NCBI GenBank assembly: GCA_964351745.1
Contig: CAYGPI010000082.1
Location: forward strand, 1-11,169
Source of the DNA: CAYNJF01 sp964351745
Lineage (GTDB): Bacteria > Pseudomonadota > Gammaproteobacteria > Berkiellales > Berkiellaceae
Length of the DNA stretch: 11,169 nucleotides
Reading direction: 5' to 3'
Each line of letters starts with the position of its first letter. The stretch's first letter is position 1. The position numbers and the translations under genes are program-made. The notes beneath the pieces are model-generated. The model made no database searches, had not been told where the DNA came from, and saw only the letters and a list, made by a program, of their open reading frames with translations. This document shows, piece by piece, positions 1 through 7,427 of this stretch.

Positions 1-1
1 A

Positions 2-937
2 TTAGAAAAAATGGATGATGTTGTTGTGCCACTCGGTGAATCTATCCCGTATCGCGTCATGATGGTCGAGGACTCTAAAATTCAAGCGAGCATCATCGTC
101 AACCAACTTGAAGAAGCTGGGATGATTGTTGATTCAATCACTAATCCGCTCCAGCTCAATAACCAATTACAAACTTTTCAACCTGAGCTCATACTCATGG
201 ATTTATATATGCCTCAATGCACCGGCGTTGAGCTTGCGGCCGTCATTCGCCAACAGGAAAATTATGTTGGTATTCCTATTGTTTTTCTATCTTCCGAATC
301 TGATCTAACCAAGCAATTAGATGCCCTAAGACTAGGCGGCGATGACTTTCTAACCAAACCCATTGAAAAAAATCACTTGATTGCCTCTATCTCCTCACGG
401 ATCGAGCGCTCGCGAGATCTTCGCTCGGAAATGATTCAAGATAGTCTCACAGGTCTTCTTAATCACACTCGCGTTCTAGAGCAGTTGGACTTAGAAATCG
501 CCAGAGCCCAGCGAGACAAAACGTCGCTTAGTTTTGTGATGCTAGATATCGATCATTTTAAGCAAATCAATGATCGATACGGCCACCCCACAGGTGATAG
601 AGTCATTAAAAATATCGCAAGATTATTTAAACAAAGATTTAGGAAAAGTGATAGCGTAGGGCGATATGGCGGAGAAGAGTTTGCTGCTATTTTGCCTCAC
701 TCAGATGCCAATAATATTCTACCTTTACTCAACGATATTCGAGAACTATTTAAGCAAATAGTCTTCACGTCTGATGACGGCAAAACCTTTAGTGTGACTC
801 TAAGTGGTGGTGTTGCAAGCCTGACGCCTGAAACAAATTCGGTGGATAGTCTAGTTCAGGCTGCTGACAGGGCCTTATACACCGCTAAGCATGCCGGTCG
901 TAATCAAATTTGTGCGGCTAAAGTTCAAAAAGATTAA
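2..937 (+). CDS. REC-GGDEF diguanylate cyclase, C-terminal part (5' end outside window)
   Basis: This protein would make the second messenger cyclic di-GMP from two GTP, under control of a phosphorylatable receiver domain. Counting from the ATG at 11, a CheY-like receiver spans about residues 14-130, with the acidic pair E20/D21, phospho-acceptor D64 (in LILMDLYMP) and K116 (in LTKP). A GGDEF domain spans about 143-302, with the active-site motif GGEEF at 220-224. The product-inhibition site RxxD (R211-D214) sits at the same spacing before GGEEF as in PleD, so feedback inhibition is likely. The reading frame stays open to the left edge (three more codons before the ATG), and related gammaproteobacterial proteins such as Pseudomonas GcbA carry additional N-terminal sequence. 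I infer that this is the C-terminal part of a longer protein and that the ATG at 11 is internal. Its stop overlaps the stop of the convergent cutA gene. Confidence 0.9.
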   Translation, partial: LEKMDDVVVPLGESIPYRVMMVEDSKIQASIIVNQLEEAGMIVDSITNPLQLNNQLQTFQPELILMDLYMPQCTGVELAAVIRQQENYVGIPIVFLSSESDLTKQLDALRLGGDDFLTKPIEKNHLIASISSRIERSRDLRSEMIQDSLTGLLNHTRVLEQLDLEIARAQRDKTSLSFVMLDIDHFKQINDRYGHPTGDRVIKNIARLFKQRFRKSDSVGRYGGEEFAAILPHSDANNILPLLNDIRELFKQIVFTSDDGKTFSVTLSGGVASLTPETNSVDSLVQAADRALYTAKHAGRNQICAAKVQKD

Positions 938-1260
938 TCTTTCACTGAGTCTACAATCCAGCTCAAATAGGTTTGCTCACCATCAATCATTGGTACGACA
1001 ATCACCTCAGGCAAATCATAGCTATGATTTTCATGGATCCATGCTTTGATGTCGTCCACTTTCTTTTTAGTCGTTTTTAGAACAAGCTGAACCTCTTCTG
1101 ACTCTTCAATCTTCCCTTGCCAAACATACAAGGATGTCATCTTAGGTAAAATATTAGCGCAAGCAACCCACCGCTTCTCTAAAAGCTTTTGAGCGCAGAC
1201 TTTTGCCTGCGATTCCTCTGAAAAAGTCGTTAGCAACAAACAACATGACTCGAAAGACAT
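934..1260 (-). CDS. cutA: CutA1 family divalent-cation tolerance protein
   Basis: This is a small cytosolic protein of the CutA1 family, known as a very stable trimer with a ferredoxin-like fold and linked in E. coli to copper and other divalent cation tolerance. Its biochemical role is still unsettled. The 108-residue length is typical. The family core is clear: an N-terminal strand (CLLLTTF, 7-13), the block VACANILPKMTSLYVWQGKI (32-51), the strand VQLVLKT (57-63), and HSYDLPEV (79-86) near the C-terminus. The gene is convergent with the upstream cyclase, and the two stop codons share bases 934-937. It is divergent from aroQ, with about 155 bp between them. No strong Shine-Dalgarno sequence precedes the ATG. 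In several gammaproteobacteria cutA lies next to dsbD (dipZ), which is absent here. Confidence 0.93.
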   Translation of the reverse strand: MSFESCCLLLTTFSEESQAKVCAQKLLEKRWVACANILPKMTSLYVWQGKIEESEEVQLVLKTTKKKVDDIKAWIHENHSYDLPEVIVVPMIDGEQTYLSWIVDSVKD

Positions 1261-1340
1261 AAGCGCATTCCAAAGTTAGTTTAAAAACATTGAGCTTCAA
1301 TCCACAGTAAAAAAACCTTAAATGACGCAAAAATGTGGTC

Positions 1341-1364
1341 ATTTGTTTATAAATGTAGACAAAT
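1341..1364. promoter_or_regulatory. AT-rich imperfect palindrome in the divergent cutA-aroQ intergenic region
   Basis: This is a 24-bp imperfect palindrome with outer arms ATTTGT (1341-1346) and ACAAAT (1359-1364). Nine of its 12 position pairs are complementary. Its centre contains the perfect palindrome TTTATAAA (1346-1353), so a TATAAA that resembles a sigma70 -10 box can be read on both strands. It lies 51 bp before the aroQ ATG and 80 bp before the cutA ATG, inside the only sizeable non-coding gap ahead of the nine-gene block. That makes it a candidate operator or paired promoter element. No convincing -35 box at a 16-18 bp spacing was found on either strand, so the assignment is tentative. 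Confidence 0.25.
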
Positions 1365-1415
1365 AATTGCAAATTGGGCAAAATGAGGCATCAGAAATAT
1401 ACACTTGTTAGTTTT

Positions 1416-1856
1416 ATGGCTAAAATATTAGTAATTCATGGCCCAAATTTAGATCGGCTAGGGCAGCGTGAACCCAACATTTATGGTAACACGACCTTAG
1501 AAAGTATCAACAAAGAATTGACTAATAAAGCGATATCTTTAGGCGTTGAACTTGAATGCTTTCAAAGCAACCAAGAAAGTAAGATCATTGAAAAGCTACA
1601 CCAAGCAGCAGGCCACTTTGATTTTTTAATCATCAACCCTGCCGCCTTAACTCATACGAGTATTGCTTTAAGAGATGCCGTCTTGCTAATCAATGCGCCT
1701 TTTGTAGAAGTGCATATTTCAAACATATTCGCCCGCGAAACTTTTAGAAAACATTCCTTTTTCTCAGACATAGCCGTAGGATTATGCTCAGGTCTTGGTC
1801 CTCAAGGTTATTTGTTTGCTTTAGACTTCGCGGCCCACCAATTAACAAAAAAGTAG
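1416..1856 (+). CDS. aroQ: 3-dehydroquinate dehydratase, type II
   Basis: The enzyme catalyses the third step of the shikimate pathway, dehydration of 3-dehydroquinate to 3-dehydroshikimate, in the cytosol. Type II enzymes are dodecamers that work by an enolate mechanism, unlike the type I Schiff-base enzyme. The ATG at 1416 gives 146 residues, the usual length, and begins with the standard MAKILVIHGPNL. Upstream in-frame starts (TTG at 1374, ATG at 1383) would add a non-conserved extension. The family residues are present: GPNL (9-12), R18, the catalytic Tyr in NIYG (Y23), INPAALTHTS (73-82), and VEVHISN (97-103) with the active-site Glu98 and His100. No good Shine-Dalgarno is seen before 1416. 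It is the first gene of the nine-gene plus-strand block, with accB starting 6 bp after its stop. Confidence 0.95.
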   Translation: MAKILVIHGPNLDRLGQREPNIYGNTTLESINKELTNKAISLGVELECFQSNQESKIIEKLHQAAGHFDFLIINPAALTHTSIALRDAVLLINAPFVEVHISNIFARETFRKHSFFSDIAVGLCSGLGPQGYLFALDFAAHQLTKK

Positions 1857-1862
1857 GACGCC

Positions 1863-2330
1863 ATGGACATTCGTAAAATTAAGAAATTAATTGAGCTCAT
1901 TGAAGAAACGGGTGTTTCAGAAATTGAGATCAAAGAAGGTGAAGAGTCTGTTCGCATCTCTCGCAAACTCGAACAAACAACGATGACGCATATGCCGATA
2001 CAAAATATGGTACCAACCAATTTTGGGCATGCCTCTCCAACACCATCAAAAAATCTTACAGAAGAAAGCCAAGAAGCAGATCTACCTGCTGGGCATCAAG
2101 TATGCTCTCCTATGGTAGGCACGCTTTATAAAGCTTCTTCACCTGAAGCCGCACCTTTTGTTAAAATTGGAGACTCTGTCAAAGTCGGTGACACACTTTG
2201 CATTGTGGAAGCGATGAAGATGATGAATCAAATTGAATCTGACGCTTCCGGCACCATTGTGGCTATTCTTTCTGAAAATGGTCAACCTGTTGAATTTGGC
2301 CAACCTTTGTATATCATAAAAGAAGATTGA
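1863..2330 (+). CDS. accB: Biotin carboxyl carrier protein of acetyl-CoA carboxylase
   Basis: AccB carries the biotin that shuttles the carboxyl group from the biotin carboxylase to the carboxyltransferase (AccA/AccD) during malonyl-CoA formation, the first committed step of fatty acid synthesis. The 155 residues match the family (E. coli 156). The N-terminal MDIRKIKKLIELIEE is typical, and a proline/serine-rich linker (about 45-75) leads to the biotinyl domain (about 78-153). The motif EAMKM (116-120) places the biotinylated lysine at K119. The 'thumb' segment is recognisable around residues 87-104 (TLYKASSPEAAPFVKIGD). A Shine-Dalgarno AGGA (1855-1858) overlaps the aroQ stop codon and sits 4 bases before the ATG, suggesting translational coupling with aroQ. 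accC follows 2 bp after its stop. Confidence 0.97.
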   Translation: MDIRKIKKLIELIEETGVSEIEIKEGEESVRISRKLEQTTMTHMPIQNMVPTNFGHASPTPSKNLTEESQEADLPAGHQVCSPMVGTLYKASSPEAAPFVKIGDSVKVGDTLCIVEAMKMMNQIESDASGTIVAILSENGQPVEFGQPLYIIKED

Positions 2331-2332
2331 TT

Positions 2333-3670
2333 ATGTTAGAGAAAGTTGTTATTGCTAATCGTGGTGAAATCGCCCTTCGCATCTTGCGAGCTTGTAAAGA
2401 GCTTGGTATCAAAACCGTTGCGGTCCATTCAACGATAGATAGAGATCTCTTACCAGTACAGCTTGCAGACGAAGCCATATGTATTGGGCCTGCGCCCTCT
2501 AGCGAAAGTTATCTTAACATTCCTGCCATTATCAGTGCTGCTGAAATCACAGACTCTGTTGCCATTCATCCAGGTTATGGTTTTCTATCAGAAAATGCTG
2601 ATTTTGCTGAAAGAGTTGAAAAAAGCGGATTTATCTTTATTGGACCCAAGCCTGAAACCATTCGGTTAATGGGTGACAAAGTCAGCGCCATTAAAACGAT
2701 GAAAGCCGCAGGGATCCCTTGCGTGCCTGGCTCTGATGGCCCACTCGATGATTCACCTGAAACCAATTTAAGACTAGCGAAAAAAATTGGGTATCCTGTG
2801 ATCATTAAAGCTGCAGGTGGGGGTGGGGGGCGCGGTATGCGTGTTGTCCATTCTGAAGCTGCTTTGCTTAATGCCATCGCACTCACCAAAAGCGAAGCTG
2901 GCGCCGCTTTTGGAAATCCCGTTGTTTACATGGAGAAATTTCTTGAAACCCCTCGTCATATTGAGGTTCAAGTCCTTGCTGATGGCCAAGGCCAAGCTAT
3001 CCACTTAGGGGAACGTGATTGCTCCATGCAACGACGCCACCAAAAAATTCTAGAAGAAGCCACAGCGCCTGGCATCACTGACAAAGAGCGCGCTGACATT
3101 GGTGAGTGCTGTGTTCAAGCTTGTCTTACGATTGGATATCGCGGTGCCGGTACTTTTGAGTTTCTCTATGAAAAGGGAGCTTTCTATTTCATTGAAATGA
3201 ATACACGCATTCAAGTCGAACACCCTGTCACTGAAATGATCACCGGTGTTGATCTCGTCAAAGAGCAGTTGCGTATAGCATCCAATTTACCTTTATCCTT
3301 TAAACAGGAAGATATTCAAATCAAAGGCCATGCCATTGAATGTCGGATCAATGCAGAAGATCCTAAAACCTTTATGCCTTGCCCTGGCACCATAACTTGG
3401 GTCCATGCGCCTGGTGGCCCGGGCATTCGTTTTGACACTCATATTTATAATTCATACAAAGTACCTCCAACCTATGATTCCTTAATAGGAAAACTCATTA
3501 GTTTTGGCGCGACCCGAGCAGAAGCCATCGCACGTATGAAAAATGCTTTAGATGAAATTGTCATTGATGGCATTAAAACCAATATCCCTTTACACCAAGA
3601 ACTCATTCGTGATGCAAACTTCATCGCGGGTGGCACGAACATCCATTACCTTGAGCAGAAAATGAGCTAA
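2333..3670 (+). CDS. accC: Biotin carboxylase subunit of acetyl-CoA carboxylase
   Basis: This ATP-grasp enzyme carboxylates the biotin of AccB using ATP and bicarbonate. The ATG at 2333 yields 445 residues beginning MLEKVVIANRGEIALRI, as in the family. A TTG at 2327 that overlaps the accB stop would add only two residues. All the key residues fall at the same numbers as in the E. coli enzyme: K116 and K159 (ATP), the glycine-rich loop 162-168, H209, K238, E276 and E288 (Mg2+), N290, R292 in EMNTRIQVEHPVTE, and R338. It should therefore be catalytically complete. The gene is packed directly between accB and prmA (1 bp gap), and stoichiometric production with AccB is the expected reason for the pairing. 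The glycine loop is written with unusually G-rich codons (2816-2830). Confidence 0.98.
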   Translation: MLEKVVIANRGEIALRILRACKELGIKTVAVHSTIDRDLLPVQLADEAICIGPAPSSESYLNIPAIISAAEITDSVAIHPGYGFLSENADFAERVEKSGFIFIGPKPETIRLMGDKVSAIKTMKAAGIPCVPGSDGPLDDSPETNLRLAKKIGYPVIIKAAGGGGGRGMRVVHSEAALLNAIALTKSEAGAAFGNPVVYMEKFLETPRHIEVQVLADGQGQAIHLGERDCSMQRRHQKILEEATAPGITDKERADIGECCVQACLTIGYRGAGTFEFLYEKGAFYFIEMNTRIQVEHPVTEMITGVDLVKEQLRIASNLPLSFKQEDIQIKGHAIECRINAEDPKTFMPCPGTITWVHAPGGPGIRFDTHIYNSYKVPPTYDSLIGKLISFGATRAEAIARMKNALDEIVIDGIKTNIPLHQELIRDANFIAGGTNIHYLEQKMS

Positions 3671-3671
3671 T

Positions 3672-4565
3672 ATGAGTTGGTTAGAAGTTGCCTTTGAATT
3701 AAAATCCAATCAAGTCTCCCATGGTACAGAATTACTAGAGCGCTTAGGCGCTCTAGCTGTCACCTGCTACGACGCTAAGGATGAGCCTATTTTTGAGCCG
3801 CCTCCCTTAAGTGAACCGATCGTCTGGGAAGATTCTATTCTGGTAGGGCTCATGGAAGAAAACTGCGCCATTGAAACCATCAAAGCGCAGCTTCTCAAAG
3901 AATTCCCTAGAACTCAAATTAGCGCAAAATCGCTTGAAGATAAAAATTGGATAACCTTTGTCCAATCTAAATTTCCCGTACAACAATATGGAAACCTGTG
4001 GGTTTGCCCTAGCTGGGAAACACCGCCTGAAAGTGAGCAAGCTATTTGCATGCACTTAGATCCCGGCATGGCTTTTGGTACAGGCACACACGCCACCACG
4101 CATCTTTGCCTTGACTGGATTTCTACAGCCTCTCTCAACAAAAAAATGATTATTGATTTTGGATGTGGCTCAGGGATTTTAGGGGTTGCAACAGCTCTTT
4201 TGGGCGCCCAAAGAGTCTTTGCTATTGATCATTGTGAGCAAGCTTTGCAGGCCACGCAAGAGAACTCGTTAAAAAACAATATTTCATCTGAGATCCTGTC
4301 AACCCACTTGCCAAATGATCCCATCATTCAAGAGATTAAGGCAGATACTTTAATAGCCAACATTCTTGCTGGCCCAATTTTGACCCTTAAAAACACTTTT
4401 ATTTCCTTATTAAAACCCAATGGGGAATTAATCCTATCTGGGCTATTAGAAGACCAAATTGATCAAATCATGGATGACTATCGAACCCACTTTACTTTTG
4501 AGCCTCCCAAGGTACTCGACGGTTGGTGTTGTCTTTACGCACATCGCAGAGATTTAGCATCATGA
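3672..4565 (+). CDS. prmA: Ribosomal protein L11 methyltransferase
   Basis: PrmA is an S-adenosylmethionine-dependent enzyme that trimethylates ribosomal protein L11 at several lysines and the N-terminus. It has 297 residues (E. coli 293). A substrate-recognition domain (about 1-110) is followed by a Rossmann methyltransferase domain. Diagnostic motifs are LDPGMAFGTGTHATT (129-143), the AdoMet-binding DFGCGSGILG (162-171), the acidic residue D186 at the end of the next strand, and NILAGPI (230-236). The start lies 1 bp after the accC stop. Only a weak Shine-Dalgarno is visible, so reinitiation from accC is likely. The stop overlaps the dusB start as ATGA. A strong hairpin can form in the coding sequence for residues 22-29. 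Confidence 0.96.
   Translation: MSWLEVAFELKSNQVSHGTELLERLGALAVTCYDAKDEPIFEPPPLSEPIVWEDSILVGLMEENCAIETIKAQLLKEFPRTQISAKSLEDKNWITFVQSKFPVQQYGNLWVCPSWETPPESEQAICMHLDPGMAFGTGTHATTHLCLDWISTASLNKKMIIDFGCGSGILGVATALLGAQRVFAIDHCEQALQATQENSLKNNISSEILSTHLPNDPIIQEIKADTLIANILAGPILTLKNTFISLLKPNGELILSGLLEDQIDQIMDDYRTHFTFEPPKVLDGWCCLYAHRRDLAS
3735..3756 (+). repeat. Perfect 9-bp hairpin inside the start of prmA
   Basis: CTAGAGCGC (3735-3743) is followed by a TTAG loop (3744-3747) and by the exact inverse complement GCGCTCTAG (3748-3756). Six of the nine pairs are G-C. No T-run follows, so it does not look like an intrinsic terminator. It lies 63 bases into the prmA reading frame. In mRNA it could slow ribosomes or serve as a processing or stability stem between the acc genes and the downstream genes, or it may be a chance consequence of the codons for L-E-R-L-G-A-L. 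Confidence 0.5.
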
Positions 4566-5557
4566 GCTCCCTACTAAAGCCAATGAAACTTGGTAAACAT
4601 CTTATTGAAAACCCTGTCATTTTAGCGCCCATGGCTGGCGTGACAGACAGACCCTTTAGAATGCTATGCAAAAAAATGGGCGCAGGCCTTGCTGTCACAG
4701 AAATGGTTGGTGCTAATTCATTTCTACATGGCTCGGATAAAACCAAACGCAGGGCCAATCATGATGGCGAAACACGCCCATGCTCTGTCCAAATTGTTGG
4801 CGCAGATCCCAAAATGCTGGCCTTAACCGCCAAAGGGAATGTTGACCTAGGCGCTGATTTTATTGACATCAATATGGGTTGTCCTGCTAAAAAAATCTGT
4901 AACACCGCTTCTGGTTCAGCCCTTATGCGCAACGAAGCCTTAGTCGCTGAAATTCTGGAAAGCGTGGTCAATGCTGTTGACGTACCTGTCACCTTAAAAA
5001 TACGGACAGGCTGGGATAAGCAAAATAAAAATGGTTTAACGATTGCAAAAATTGCTGAGAATTCTGGCATCCAAGCACTATCAGTCCACGGCAGAACTCG
5101 CAATTGCATGTTTAAAGGAGAGGCCGAATACGATACCATTAGAATCATTAAAGAAAGTGTTTCAATCCCTGTTATCGCCAATGGTGACATCAAGTCACCT
5201 GAAAAAGCGAAAGAAGTTCTAGAGCAAACCGGCGCTGATGGTATTATGATTGGCCGCGCAGCCCAAGGAACCCCTTGGATCTTCTCTCAAATGATTGAGT
5301 ACTTAAAAACCGGTATCATCCCAGCGCCACCAGGGGTGGCACAGGTCAGAGCTATTTTAACCAATCATGTCCAAGAGCTTTACGAATTTTATGGCCCTGA
5401 GCGTGGCGTCCTGATTGCTCGAAAACATGTTTCATGGTACAGCAAAGGGCAAAAAAATGGTGCGCAATTTAGACAAAGTTTTAACCGTCTCTTGACACCA
5501 CTAGAGCAATTACAATCCATTAATGAATTTTTTGATGAGCTAATGAGTCATGTCTGA
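4562..5557 (+). CDS. dusB: tRNA-dihydrouridine synthase, DusB/NifR3 family
   Basis: This FMN-dependent enzyme reduces uridine to 5,6-dihydrouridine in the D-loop of tRNAs, using NADPH. The ATG at 4562 (inside ATGA, overlapping the prmA stop by 4 bases) gives 331 residues and starts MSSLLKPMKLGKHLIENPVI. An in-frame start at 4523 would lie within prmA and is not supported by the family. Motifs: the FMN-binding start of a TIM barrel LAPMAGVTDRPFR (21-33), catalytic Cys107 in MGCPAKK, LKIRTGW (145-151), VHGRTR (175-180), and the flavin-phosphate segments ANGDI (206-210) and GIMIGRAAQGTPWIF (227-241), then the helical RNA-binding C-terminal domain. The gene precedes fis, the same pairing as in E. 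coli, and overlaps it by 8 bases. Confidence 0.95.
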   Translation: MSSLLKPMKLGKHLIENPVILAPMAGVTDRPFRMLCKKMGAGLAVTEMVGANSFLHGSDKTKRRANHDGETRPCSVQIVGADPKMLALTAKGNVDLGADFIDINMGCPAKKICNTASGSALMRNEALVAEILESVVNAVDVPVTLKIRTGWDKQNKNGLTIAKIAENSGIQALSVHGRTRNCMFKGEAEYDTIRIIKESVSIPVIANGDIKSPEKAKEVLEQTGADGIMIGRAAQGTPWIFSQMIEYLKTGIIPAPPGVAQVRAILTNHVQELYEFYGPERGVLIARKHVSWYSKGQKNGAQFRQSFNRLLTPLEQLQSINEFFDELMSHV

Positions 5558-5819
5558 AGTCTTAGAAGAAAAAAAAACATTTGAAGAATATCAGACTCTG
5601 CCTTTATCAGAGTTTGTGGTCCGAACCTTAGAAAACTATTTTGACCATTTAGAAGGCGAACCTGCTTCAAATTTGTACAATATGGTTTTGCGTGAAGTTG
5701 AAAAAGGATTCTTTAAAGTGATCATGCAAAAAGCCAAAGGCAATCAAAGTCTAGCCAGCGACATGTGTGGACTTGCCCGAGGCACTTTGAGGAAGAAACT
5801 TAAAGAAAATAATCTATAA
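5550..5819 (+). CDS. fis: Fis family nucleoid-associated DNA-binding protein
   Basis: Fis is a homodimer that bends DNA and controls rRNA, tRNA and many growth-phase genes. It also assists site-specific recombination in enterics. The 89-residue protein aligns with the 98-residue E. coli protein through four helices. The C-terminal helix-turn-helix (about 64-86) carries GNQ (64-66) and RGTLRKKL (77-84). The offset to E. coli numbering is 8, so R77, T79, R81 and K82 match E. coli R85, T87, R89 and K90. Two differences stand out: E. coli Asn84, a base-proximal residue, is Ala76 here, and the N-terminal arm is shortened, removing most of the beta-hairpin that activates DNA invertases in E. coli. 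The start ATG lies inside the end of dusB (8-base overlap) with no clear Shine-Dalgarno, suggesting translational coupling. Confidence 0.93.
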   Translation: MSEVLEEKKTFEEYQTLPLSEFVVRTLENYFDHLEGEPASNLYNMVLREVEKGFFKVIMQKAKGNQSLASDMCGLARGTLRKKLKENNL

Positions 5820-5836
5820 AAAAGAGTCTCACCCAA

Positions 5837-5842
5837 AAGGAG
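5837..5842 (+). promoter_or_regulatory. Strong Shine-Dalgarno of purH
   Basis: AAGGAG lies 6 bases before the purH ATG at 5849, in the 29-bp gap after fis. It is the best ribosome binding site in the window. The upstream genes prmA, dusB and fis show only weak sites and overlapping or abutting starts. It therefore fixes the purH start and marks a point where translation probably begins independently of the upstream genes. No convincing promoter is visible in the short gap. Confidence 0.8.
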
Positions 5843-5848
5843 AAAGGC

Positions 5849-7420
5849 ATGCCTACCGCTATCCAACGAGCACTCATCAGCGTTTCAGATAAAACAGGAC
5901 TCATCCCTTTCTCCCAAGCCTTAACCTCTCGAGGCATCGAGATCTACTCTACAGGCGGCACCTATCAGGCTCTACGACATGCCAACATACCAGCTATTGA
6001 GATAAGTGAATACACTCAATTCCCTGAAATGATGGACGGGCGAGTTAAAACGTTACATCCTAAAATATTTGGTGGTATCCTTGGGCGCCGAGATATCGAT
6101 GGCGACGTCATGCAAGCAAATGGTATTTTGAATTTTGATCTCATCGTCATTAATTTATATCCTTTTGAGAAAACCATCCAAAAAGAGCACTGCTCCTTGG
6201 AAGAAGCGATTGAAAACATAGATATTGGTGGTCCAAGTTTAATAAGAGCCGCTGCAAAAAACCATCATTGGACAGCGGTTGTTGTCGACATCAATGATTA
6301 TGATAAAATTTTGACTAACATGTGTGAACATCAAAACAGTGTCACGAGTGAATACCGACTTGAACTCGCTGCTAAAGCTTTTGCTCATACAGCTCGCTAT
6401 GATGGCATCATTGCCGATCATCTTGGCCACTATCAATCACCCCAAGATAAGAAAGCACACAGCCAGTATATGCATTGTCAATTTGAATTAGACAGAGCTC
6501 TTCGATACGGTGAAAACCCGCAACAAGCTTCTGCCTTTTATAAAGAAAAAACTGATAACCAAACGATCCTTTCTCAAGCAGAGCTTATTCAGGGAAAACC
6601 ACTTTCTTTCAATAATATCGTTGATGTTAGCTGCGCTATGGAGTGCTGTTACCCTTTGAAAGAGCCTAGTTGTGTTATCGTCAAGCATGCTAATCCTTGC
6701 GCAGTGGCTAGCGCCGATCATTTGACAAAGGCTTATCAAAAGGCCTTTGCTTGTGACTCGACCTCAAGTTTTGGTGGCATCATTGCTTTTAATAAAACCG
6801 TCGATCACTTAACCATCGAAGCTATTTTAAATAACCAATTTGTTGAAGCCATTTGTGCGCCAGGTTACACCACACAAGCTATCCAGACCATGCAGCGCAA
6901 ACCCAATGTCCGGCTGCTTTCAACTGGATCAAATGAACTCCATCACCACAACATCATGCCTGACTTTAAGCGGATCCGTGGCGGCCTGCTAACCCAAACG
7001 TGGGATGAGATCAATGTCGAAACTAAAGATTGCGAAGTGGTTACGAAAGTAGCGCCCAGTGAAGAGCAATGGCAAGATCTCATGTTTGCCTGGTCAGTGG
7101 CTAAATGGGTTAAGTCTAATGCCATTGTGATGGCCAAAGACAATCAAACCATCGCGATTGGAGCTGGCCAAATGTCTAGAGTTTTTAGTGTTGAGATTGC
7201 AGCTCTCAAAGCGAAACAAGCTGATTTATCCTTAAAAGGGTGTGCCCTTGCGAGTGATGGCTTTTTCCCTTTTAAAGATAATATTGAGCTTTGTTATCAG
7301 ATGGGCGTCAAAGCGATTATTCAACCCGGTGGCTCTATGCGAGACACAGAAGTTATTCAAGCATGCAACAACTATGGCATCGCCATGGTTTTTACAGGCA
7401 TTCGTCATTTTAGACATTAG
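5849..7420 (+). CDS. purH: Bifunctional AICAR formyltransferase / IMP cyclohydrolase
   Basis: PurH performs the last two steps of IMP synthesis: formylation of AICAR with 10-formyltetrahydrofolate, then ring closure. The protein has 523 residues (E. coli 529). The N-terminal MGS-like cyclohydrolase domain shows SVSDKTG (11-17), STGGT (34-38), MMDGRVKTLHPKI (61-73) and the IDIGGPSLIRAAAKNH block near residues 124-139. The formyltransferase domain shows YGENPQQASAFY, SFNNIVDVSCAMECC, and the catalytic Lys-His pair in VIVKHANPCAVA (near residues 279-280). The conserved ending IIQPGGSMRDTEVI is intact. The start follows a strong AAGGAG. purD begins 7 bp after the stop, giving a two-gene purine unit, as in E. 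coli purHD. Confidence 0.98.
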   Translation: MPTAIQRALISVSDKTGLIPFSQALTSRGIEIYSTGGTYQALRHANIPAIEISEYTQFPEMMDGRVKTLHPKIFGGILGRRDIDGDVMQANGILNFDLIVINLYPFEKTIQKEHCSLEEAIENIDIGGPSLIRAAAKNHHWTAVVVDINDYDKILTNMCEHQNSVTSEYRLELAAKAFAHTARYDGIIADHLGHYQSPQDKKAHSQYMHCQFELDRALRYGENPQQASAFYKEKTDNQTILSQAELIQGKPLSFNNIVDVSCAMECCYPLKEPSCVIVKHANPCAVASADHLTKAYQKAFACDSTSSFGGIIAFNKTVDHLTIEAILNNQFVEAICAPGYTTQAIQTMQRKPNVRLLSTGSNELHHHNIMPDFKRIRGGLLTQTWDEINVETKDCEVVTKVAPSEEQWQDLMFAWSVAKWVKSNAIVMAKDNQTIAIGAGQMSRVFSVEIAALKAKQADLSLKGCALASDGFFPFKDNIELCYQMGVKAIIQPGGSMRDTEVIQACNNYGIAMVFTGIRHFRH

Positions 7421-7427
7421 AGGCTCT

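Noticed and set aside
1374..1415. Upstream TTG/ATG starts for aroQ
   Set aside because: They add a non-conserved 11-14 residue extension. The type II dehydroquinase family normally begins at the MAKILVIHGPN block, so 1416 is preferred.
2575..3004. Overlapping opposite-strand frames inside accC
   Set aside because: They are shadows of a highly conserved gene, with low-complexity proline runs that mirror the glycine loop.
5820..5848. Possible internal promoter between fis and purH (TTGAGG near 5787 and AATAAT/TATAAA near 5808-5820)
   Set aside because: Spacings of 15 or 22 bases do not fit sigma70, and the boxes lie in the end of fis.
7242..7427. Long in-frame extension upstream of purD
   Set aside because: It lies within purH, and the conserved PurD start (MKLLIIGSGG) with a nearby AGAGG is at 7428.
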